Source: JALCOL01 sp022649665 | GTDB taxonomy: Bacteria; Bacillota; Bacilli; Lactobacillales; Enterococcaceae | Length of the DNA: 20,628 nt | Assembly: GCA_030372335.1 (NCBI GenBank) | Contig: JAUDCW010000027.1 | Reading direction: 5' to 3' (one strand) | Part shown: positions 15,711-20,628 of the stretch, in pieces | Layout of the letters: the number at the start of each line of letters is the position of its first letter | How positions within the stretch are numbered: the stretch's first letter is position 1 | Made by a program: the position numbers and the translations under genes | Notes under the pieces: generated by a model | The model's database searches: none | The model's input: the letters and a program-made list of their open reading frames with translations, nothing else | Told to the model about the DNA's origin: nothing

Positions 15711-16868
15711 TTACAGAATTTCTAAATAGATCTTGCGGGCGTCTTCCGGCGTGACTTCGCGTTGATTGTTGACGAGAAGCCGTGTGACTTCCATCCCAGC
15801 GGCAACTAAACCAGCCAGATCTTCTTCCGGCACATTGAAAGTTTTTAGACTTGTCGGGATTTCCAATACTTCGACGATTTCTTCCAGCTGATTGATCATG
15901 TAATGCGCTTTTTCATCAATGCTCAAGTCTTTATTTCCGTCTTTGATGACGCGGTCGTAAGCGGCTGCCAGGAGATCCTTGATCGCTGGTTCATTGAAGC
16001 GCATCACCGGCGTCAATAAGATCGCATTCGAAACACCGTGGGGAATGTGGTATTTGCCGCCGAGCGGATAAGAAAGCGCATGGACCGCAGTCGTTCCGGA
16101 TGAAGTGATCGCGACCCCGGCGTAAAATGAACCCAATAACATATTGCTTTTGGCTTCCAATGCCTCAGGATTCGTGCACGCTTCAATGATATTGTTCATG
16201 ATCAAGTCGAGCGCTTCCAAGGCGAATGTATTGCTGATCGGATTCGCTTTGGCAGAGGTGAAGCATTCGATCGCGTGGCATAAGGCATCTACACCAGTCG
16301 CTGCAGCGATCGCTTTCGGCAGGTTTTTGATCATCCGGCTTTCCAAGATCACGTAATCAGCGATCATTTCCGGATTGACGATCCCGATCTTGAGTTCTTT
16401 TTCAGGCACGCCGACGATACTGTTTGGTGTAGCTTCAGAGCCGGTCCCGGCAGTCGTCGGGATCATCAAGGTCGTCGTTTGTTTTTTCGCAAGCAGCGGA
16501 TCATCCAGCAGATCTTTTACGGTATAGTCATCGGTCGTGAGGATCGAGGCAAGTTTCGCGACATCCATCACGCTGCCGCCGCCGATCGCGATAATGAGAT
16601 CGGCATTTTCTTTTTTGCATTCGTCGATCATCATTTGCGCTTCCAGATAGCTGGGTTCTGCGGGGATGTCGGAAATGATCGTATAATCGATGCCGGCTTC
16701 TTCGATCAAAGCTTGCGGCTGTGCGACCAGTCCAGCGCCTAAAATTCCTTTGTCCGTGAAGATCACGATTTTTTGAACATCATTTTTGATGATCGTGCTC
16801 AACTGTTCCATGGCGTGTTCGCCCGCGATCACATTGCGCGGCATTTTTAAACTATAATCTGTTAACAT
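15711..16868 (-). CDS. Iron-containing alcohol dehydrogenase
   Basis: A 385-residue group III (iron-dependent) alcohol dehydrogenase (PF00465). The NAD(P) site GGGSVMDVAK is at residues 96-105 and PTTAGTGSE at 137-145; metal ligands fit Asp194 and His198 (GVDALCHAIE), His263 (AVHALSYPLGG) and His277 (HIPHGVSNA). It probably oxidises or reduces a hydroxy-acid or aldehyde intermediate, for example interconverting an aldehyde with the alcohol that feeds the kinase step. I choose ATG 16868: it lies 1 nt after the stop of the kinase gene, and its AGGAGG site is in the kinase's last codons. The open frame runs 22 codons farther into the kinase gene with no ribosome site. Tight spacing implies translational coupling. 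Confidence 0.88.
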   Translation of the reverse strand: MLTDYSLKMPRNVIAGEHAMEQLSTIIKNDVQKIVIFTDKGILGAGLVAQPQALIEEAGIDYTIISDIPAEPSYLEAQMMIDECKKENADLIIAIGGGSVMDVAKLASILTTDDYTVKDLLDDPLLAKKQTTTLMIPTTAGTGSEATPNSIVGVPEKELKIGIVNPEMIADYVILESRMIKNLPKAIAAATGVDALCHAIECFTSAKANPISNTFALEALDLIMNNIIEACTNPEALEAKSNMLLGSFYAGVAITSSGTTAVHALSYPLGGKYHIPHGVSNAILLTPVMRFNEPAIKDLLAAAYDRVIKDGNKDLSIDEKAHYMINQLEEIVEVLEIPTSLKTFNVPEEDLAGLVAAGMEVTRLLVNNQREVTPEDARKIYLEIL

Positions 16869-16869
16869 A

Positions 16870-18120
16870 TTATTCCTCCTGATCTGTATTGATCTGACTG
16901 ATTTCTTCAAACAATTCTGCGTTGCCGAAACCACCGGATTTGGTGATCACCTGCATCTTTTTGTGATCCCATTCGATCGTGGCCAGCACGACCCCCGGGC
17001 TGATTTCAGCAACCGGCTCGATTTTATTCACTCCTAAAACTTTCATCGACTGAAACAAGGTATCGCCGCCGGTAAAGAGAAAAGTATTTTCCAAATGTTC
17101 CGCCCACAAAGCCTGGGTCAATGCACCTAAAGATTTGCCGATGCGAAAACGATATTCCGAAGGGGACAAATGATTTTCTGCGCTGTACACCGCGATTCCT
17201 TTGGTCGTTTCGTCATTCAGCGTTTCAAAGACCATCAATGGATATTCTTTCATCAACGATAAATAATCTTGCAGTTCTTTTTTGCCTTCAGTGCTCTTCC
17301 AATATTCGTCGCTCAATAATTGGTGCGGCGTCAGCGAGATCCGCGGATATTTTCTTTTTTCAGCGTATTCGATCTGCATTTTGGTGATCGGATTGACGCT
17401 GCCGCAGATGACGACTAACGGATTCTTTAATGTATAGGCAGGCGGCTGGCCGTTTGGAAACAAATGCTTCGCCAGCACTTTGGCAAAACCAGCGCAGCCG
17501 GCTGAAACACCGAGCAGATCCGCCTTTTCTAAAGCCTTCAGCTGTGCGACCAGCATTTCATCAGTTTGTGCATCAAAGACCAGAACGTTTTGCGGATTTT
17601 TCGGGAGCGTGCTGCCTTTGACCAGATGTGCATCGATATCAGCTTCATTTTTCAAACGCCGCAACACATTGCTTTCGGTCACCGGCTCATATGGGTCATC
17701 TGCGAAGACGCTTTCGCTCACCAAGGTTTGGCCGATATATAAATTTCCGTCGATCAGCACGCGGTTCATTTCCGGATAAGCCGGCAAAAAAGGAATGACC
17801 GCCTGGCGACTCGCATCTGCGACCGCTTTGATCTCAGCGCTGACGTTGCCCCGCAAGCCTGAATCGACTTTTTTATATATGTAAGGAATACCCGCTTGTT
17901 CAGCGCTTACAATTATTTGTTTGATCAGTTGATAAGCTGCTTCAAAACGCAGGTAGCGGCTTTCAGTGTTGATCACTAAGACGTCAATGGAGTCATCGAC
18001 TTTTTCGTAATCCAAATCCGTCGCGGTCGAAACTAAGGTTTTGATCCCTTGATTAGAGAATTGTACGCCGGTATCAAGCGCGCCCGTAAAGTCATCGGCA
18101 ATGACTAATAGCTTTAACAT
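16870..18120 (-). CDS. Four-carbon acid sugar kinase (DUF1537 family)
   Basis: A 416-residue kinase, first gene of the leftward operon. The N-terminal substrate domain (PF07005) shows IADDFTGALDTG at residues 7-18 and KKVDSGLRGN at 83-92. The C-terminal nucleotide domain (PF17042) shows VICGSVNPITKMQ around 237-249, FTGGDTLFQSM at 349-359, ISPGVV at 373-378 and TKSGGFGN at 393-400. The family phosphorylates D-threonate, L-threonate, D-erythronate and similar acids at C4; with the PdxA-like enzyme two genes downstream this gives dihydroxyacetone phosphate. AGGTGG lies about 8 nt before the ATG. It faces the PrpR-type regulator gene across a 168-bp divergent promoter region and is very likely controlled by it. 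Confidence 0.9.
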   Translation of the reverse strand: MLKLLVIADDFTGALDTGVQFSNQGIKTLVSTATDLDYEKVDDSIDVLVINTESRYLRFEAAYQLIKQIIVSAEQAGIPYIYKKVDSGLRGNVSAEIKAVADASRQAVIPFLPAYPEMNRVLIDGNLYIGQTLVSESVFADDPYEPVTESNVLRRLKNEADIDAHLVKGSTLPKNPQNVLVFDAQTDEMLVAQLKALEKADLLGVSAGCAGFAKVLAKHLFPNGQPPAYTLKNPLVVICGSVNPITKMQIEYAEKRKYPRISLTPHQLLSDEYWKSTEGKKELQDYLSLMKEYPLMVFETLNDETTKGIAVYSAENHLSPSEYRFRIGKSLGALTQALWAEHLENTFLFTGGDTLFQSMKVLGVNKIEPVAEISPGVVLATIEWDHKKMQVITKSGGFGNAELFEEISQINTDQEE

Positions 18121-18149
18121 TTATTCACCACCTTTTTCTTCTTGCCCTC

Positions 18150-18178
18150 ATTCTAATCGGTTCCAAGAGATTTTGATA
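18150..18178 (-). promoter_or_regulatory. Tentative promoter of the catabolic operon
   Basis: On the - strand, TAGAAT (18155-18150) is the best -10 candidate. The segment 17 bp upstream (TATCAA, 18178-18173) is a poor -35, as expected for an activator-dependent promoter. Start would be near 18143, putting the centre of the operator-like repeat at 18196-18213 about 61 bp upstream. No -24/-12 sigma-54 element is seen. Confidence 0.35.
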
Positions 18179-18195
18179 TTGAAAAAAGATAAAAT

Positions 18196-18213
18196 TTGTT
18201 TATATTTGAAACA
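18196..18213. promoter_or_regulatory. Operator-like repeat 1 in the divergent promoter region
   Basis: TTGTTTATATTTGAAACA matches repeat 2 (18257-18274) at 17 of 18 positions, in the same orientation, with starts 61 bp apart (about six helical turns). Its right half also begins a perfect 7-bp-arm palindrome TTGAAACAGTTTCAA (18206-18220). This is the likely activator site of the PrpR-type regulator for the operon. Confidence 0.65.
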
Positions 18214-18251
18214 GTTTCAATAAAATAGAGTATTTATCAGCTTGCTTGCGA

Positions 18252-18257
18252 TATAAT
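18252..18257 (+). promoter_or_regulatory. -10 box of the regulator gene
   Basis: A perfect TATAAT lies 31 bp before the regulator ATG, with start expected near 18264. No good -35 is seen at the usual distance. Operator-like repeat 2 overlaps the start region, which suggests autorepression. Confidence 0.55.
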
Positions 18258-18274
18258 TGTTTATATATGAAACA
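18257..18274. promoter_or_regulatory. Operator-like repeat 2, overlapping the regulator's start region
   Basis: TTGTTTATATATGAAACA is the second copy of the 18-bp repeat. With the following A, its ends TTGTTT and AAACAA form an inverted repeat. It begins at the last base of the TATAAT box and ends just before the AGGAGGG ribosome site (18277-18283), where bound protein would block polymerase. Confidence 0.65.
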
Positions 18275-18288
18275 ACAGGAGGGATTGG

Positions 18289-20073
18289 ATGCTGTCCAAA
18301 ATCAAACTGCTGGGGATCGCCCCGTATGAGGAATTAAACAATTCCATGAATATCGTCAGCAAACAATTTGCGGAAGTACACTCAGACATTTACACAGCAG
18401 ATCTCGAAGAAGGACAGCGTTTGGCTGCGGAACTTTACAGCAACGGCTATGACGCGATCATTTCACGCGGCGGCACCGCTGATCTGATCCGCCGTTCTGT
18501 TTCGATCCCGGTCATCGACGTCTCGATCTCGATTTACGATATTTTAGGGGCGATCCGTTTAGCGGAAAACTATACGAAGAACTTTGCGATCGTCGGCTAT
18601 TCCAGCATTACTGCGAATGCGCATTTGCTTTGCGATATTTTGGGGTACAATATCAAAATCATTACGCTGGATAATGCGCTTGACGCCGGCGAAATTTTAG
18701 ATACTCTTTCCAAAGAACACTATGAAATGATTTTGTGCGACGCCATTACGAATCGCTTGGCCATCACCAAATCGCTCAATACGCTTTTGATCACTTCTGG
18801 TTTTGAAAGCATCAAGCATGCGTATCAAGAAGCGCTGACGATCGCGCAGCATTTAAAAAGAGTCAAGCATGAAAAAAATATTTTGGCACAGGGGATCGAC
18901 AGTCAAAAGCAAGATCTTTTGATTTTTGATGAAGCGTTTCAGATCATTTTTTCGAATCTGGAGGAGGCGACCGAGCAAGCGCTGATGAAACATCTCGCTG
19001 CGAAAAAGAATTTAGACAAAGAAAGCCAGACTTATGCGACGATCAAAAACAAGATCTACCGCTTGCATATCAAACGCTTTTCAGCGGATGGTGTGAATTA
19101 CTACAGCTGCCTGATCAAAGTTTCAGCACCGCCGGTCACGAACAATCGGCTGGGCATCCGTTACCAAAATCATGCGGAAGTCGCGGATATCTTTGCCACT
19201 AAGCTGCTTTTTACCAAATTTATCCCCGAACAGGCCAAGCAGGAGCTGCAAAAAATCAAAAATGACTATCACGCGATCATCATTATGGGCGAGACCGGCA
19301 CCGCCAAAACAAGCATTGCCTATCAAGCATATTTGAATCAAGAGATCCATAATAATCATTTGATCGCGATCGATGCCAAGCTGATCAATGAAAAAATGTG
19401 GAAATTTCTCGTCAACCCTTCAAACGGGCCGTTAGTCGATGTAAACAATACGATCTTGTTTGAGCATGTCGAGCAGTTTTCACTGGCTGATGCGGAACGC
19501 TTGATCGCGATCGTCAAAAATACCAAGCTTCTCCAAAGGAATCAGCTGCTTTTCACCTTCGACACCAATCGGTCAAAAGATGAAGCGATCTATCATCGGC
19601 TTTTGGTCGAGTTGAACTGTGCCAGTATTTACGCGCCGTCGCTCAAAGAACGCAAAAACGAACTCAGCATCATCACGACGCTGCTGTTGAATAAAATTAA
19701 TATTGAATGCAACAAAGAAATCGTCGGCTTCGGGCCGAACGCGCTGAATGAGTTTTTGACATATGACTGGCCCGGCAACTTGAATCAGCTGCAAGCCGCC
19801 ATTAAGGAGCTCGTCATCAATGCAGCGACGCACTATATCTCAGAACATCAAGTGCTGATGCTTCTCAGAAAAGAACGGCTGATCCAAAACTTTTCGACGA
19901 ATAAGAGCGCCTCGTTTACTTTTCAAAATATGGTCGAGCAGCCGACCCTCTTCGATTATACAAAAGAGATCATTTCAACGATCTTGGAGCAAAACGGCGG
20001 CAATCAAACAAAAACCGCCGAGCAGCTCGGGATCAGCCGAACAACGCTCTGGCGGTATTTGAAGGAAGACTAG
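18289..20073 (+). CDS. PrpR-type transcriptional regulator with degenerate AAA+ domain
   Basis: A 594-residue cytosolic regulator. Residues ~1-190 are a PrpR_N sensor domain (PF06506) with the hallmark ISRGGTADLIRRSVSIPVID (58-77); residues ~200-285 look PAS-like; ~295-515 are an AAA+ domain; and 560-594 are a Fis-type helix-turn-helix (QTKTAEQLGISRTTLWRYL). Walker A is present (GETGTAKT, 334-341), but the GAFTGA sigma-54-contact loop is absent, the Walker B acidic pair is replaced (ILFEHVE, 389-395), and the usual WPGNxREL sensor-II arginine is Asn499 (WPGNLNQL, 494-501). It therefore should not remodel sigma-54 polymerase; TyrR is a known precedent for a sigma-70-type mode. AGGAGGG lies 5 nt before the ATG. 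Divergent to the catabolic operon, it most likely controls it in response to a pathway acid. Confidence 0.87.
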   Translation: MLSKIKLLGIAPYEELNNSMNIVSKQFAEVHSDIYTADLEEGQRLAAELYSNGYDAIISRGGTADLIRRSVSIPVIDVSISIYDILGAIRLAENYTKNFAIVGYSSITANAHLLCDILGYNIKIITLDNALDAGEILDTLSKEHYEMILCDAITNRLAITKSLNTLLITSGFESIKHAYQEALTIAQHLKRVKHEKNILAQGIDSQKQDLLIFDEAFQIIFSNLEEATEQALMKHLAAKKNLDKESQTYATIKNKIYRLHIKRFSADGVNYYSCLIKVSAPPVTNNRLGIRYQNHAEVADIFATKLLFTKFIPEQAKQELQKIKNDYHAIIIMGETGTAKTSIAYQAYLNQEIHNNHLIAIDAKLINEKMWKFLVNPSNGPLVDVNNTILFEHVEQFSLADAERLIAIVKNTKLLQRNQLLFTFDTNRSKDEAIYHRLLVELNCASIYAPSLKERKNELSIITTLLLNKINIECNKEIVGFGPNALNEFLTYDWPGNLNQLQAAIKELVINAATHYISEHQVLMLLRKERLIQNFSTNKSASFTFQNMVEQPTLFDYTKEIISTILEQNGGNQTKTAEQLGISRTTLWRYLKED

Positions 20074-20157
20074 AAAGTTCGATTTTCACTACGTATATCC
20101 GTGAAAGCAGTTTATAATGAGTATCAATAACTAAAATTGTTCGCGGAGGTGCAGGGA

Positions 20158-20345
20158 ATGGAAAAAGAATTTCGCACAATGACTTACGGCGCTGCCTCAA
20201 AAGATGTTGGCAAAATGCGACTTAAGCTAGACATCGAGAAAGGCGTCTTTTTCCAAAAGGCGTTGAAGTAAAAGCCAAGGTTGATCTGGAGACGGGAAAT
20301 GTTCAGTTCTATGTGGAAAAAGAGGATCTGGCGAAATTACAATAA
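20158..20345 (+). pseudogene. Small hypothetical ORF with an apparent -1 frameshift
   Basis: Behind GGAGG (20145-20149) an ATG at 20158 opens 37 codons ending at 20271. Shifting by one base at the CTTTTTCC tract (20247-20254) lets the frame continue as PKGVEVKAKVDLETGNVQF and onward to the stop at 20343-20345, giving about 62 residues with a coherent beta-strand, charged character. One T lost from a T6 run would explain it; a sequencing error or programmed slippage are alternatives. A TATAAT at 20113-20118 could be its -10. I do not recognise the family. Confidence 0.55.
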
Positions 20346-20361
20346 ATGAAGAAAAAATGAC

Positions 20362-20386
20362 CTTTTTGGTCTGGACGTCCAAAAAG
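20362..20386. repeat. Small hairpin after the frameshifted ORF
   Basis: CTTTTTGG (20362-20369) pairs with CCAAAAAG (20379-20386) around a 9-nt loop that contains part of the palindrome TGGACGTCCA (20372-20381). No T-run follows, so it is not a standard terminator. Confidence 0.4.
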
Positions 20387-20489
20387 ATAAAGCCCATTTT
20401 TCCAAGGCAGGAACTCACGGAACGGAATTCGTCGACTACATTTTATCAGTTTGGATATCTCTATTCCTATCCTCAAAAGGAAAAAAGAG

Positions 20490-20525
20490 GAGGCTGGGAC
20501 AAAAGTCATGTCCCAGCCTCTTTTT
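20490..20525 (+). terminator. Strong rho-independent terminator (bidirectional)
   Basis: GAGGCTGGGAC and GTCCCAGCCTC form a perfect 11-bp stem with a 9-nt AAAAGTCAT loop, followed by five T. The A-rich, GA-rich sequence on the left would act as a T-tract for - strand transcription, so it may work both ways. It ends transcription from the regulator and small-ORF region. Confidence 0.93.
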
Positions 20526-20537
20526 CCGAATAAACGG

Positions 20538-20628
20538 TGTTTCAAAAGCAGCTTCTTCGGAAATAAGCCGAAAAATCTCAAAAATATAAGAAACTATTTT
20601 CGGATTTTTCTTCTTATTTCTCGAAGCT
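20538..20628. repeat. Imperfect palindromic repeat element, copy 2 (reaches window end)
   Basis: The second copy of the element at 13329-13416, in the same orientation. The arms share AGCTTC/GAAGCT, GAAATAAG/CTTATTTC and GAAAAATC/GATTTTTC (20570-20577 and 20603-20610). It begins 12 bp after the terminator T-run. The final GAAGCT coincides with the end of the window, so its right boundary is not certain. Confidence 0.85.

Noticed and set aside
18206..18220. Catabolite-repression (cre) site
   Set aside because: TTGAAACAGTTTCAA is palindromic but lacks the central CG and 14-bp spacing of cre; it fits better as part of the regulator's operator.
18121..18288. Sigma-54 (-24/-12) promoter expected beside a PrpR-type gene
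   Set aside because: No TGGCA-N7-TGC type element is seen on either strand, and the regulator lacks GAFTGA.
1..20628. CRISPR array, tRNA or rRNA genes
   Set aside because: No regularly spaced direct repeats, cloverleaf-like segments or rRNA-like sequence were noticed in reading both strands.

Overview
The window looks like chromosome from a low-GC Gram-positive bacterium of the order Lactobacillales, most likely Enterococcus or a close relative. Grounds: strong AGGAGG-type ribosome binding sites, the protein families present, and a perfect 11-bp GGCTGGGAC-type terminator near the right end, a style common in enterococci. Genus is an inference; no rRNA or housekeeping marker is present.

Left part (1-9733, + strand, AT-rich) is a phage-defence or restriction-type island. 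Four tightly packed genes encode a MORC/MutL-like GHKL ATPase, a Z1-domain superfamily II helicase-like ATPase, a PD-(D/E)XK motif protein and an AIPR protein. After a 543-bp gap come a Vsr-like nuclease and a C5-cytosine DNA methyltransferase with its own extended -10 promoter. The set matches the paraMORC restriction-modification neighbourhoods described by Iyer, Abhiman and Aravind (2008) and the Mza (MutL-Z1-DUF-AIPR) defence system of Gao et al. (2020), here coupled to Vsr and a Dcm-type enzyme. The likely logic is that the methylase marks self DNA, while the ATPases and nucleases act on unmarked or otherwise recognised foreign DNA.

Middle (9734-10605) has no intact gene. It carries a decayed istB ATPase gene of an IS21-family element on the - strand, then two terminators placed to end the leftward operon.

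Right part (10606-18120, - strand, visibly more GC-rich) is a seven-gene catabolic operon read leftwards: four-carbon-acid kinase (DUF1537), iron-dependent alcohol dehydrogenase, PdxA-type dehydrogenase, cytosolic sialidase-like BNR protein, DapA-family lyase/aldolase, SLC13-type permease and a small VOC protein. Kinase plus PdxA is the core of the threonate/erythronate route to dihydroxyacetone phosphate; the BNR and DapA genes suggest a larger, unidentified starting substrate. A divergent PrpR-type regulator (18289-20073) is read rightwards. It keeps the PrpR_N sensor domain and Fis-type helix-turn-helix, but its AAA+ module lacks the GAFTGA loop and other key residues, so it probably works without sigma-54. 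Two near-identical 18-bp repeats in the divergent promoter region are its likely operators.

The right end (20074-20628) holds a small frameshifted ORF, a strong terminator and one copy of a hairpin repeat. The other copy lies inside the operon, and the two copies show compensatory changes in their inner stem.
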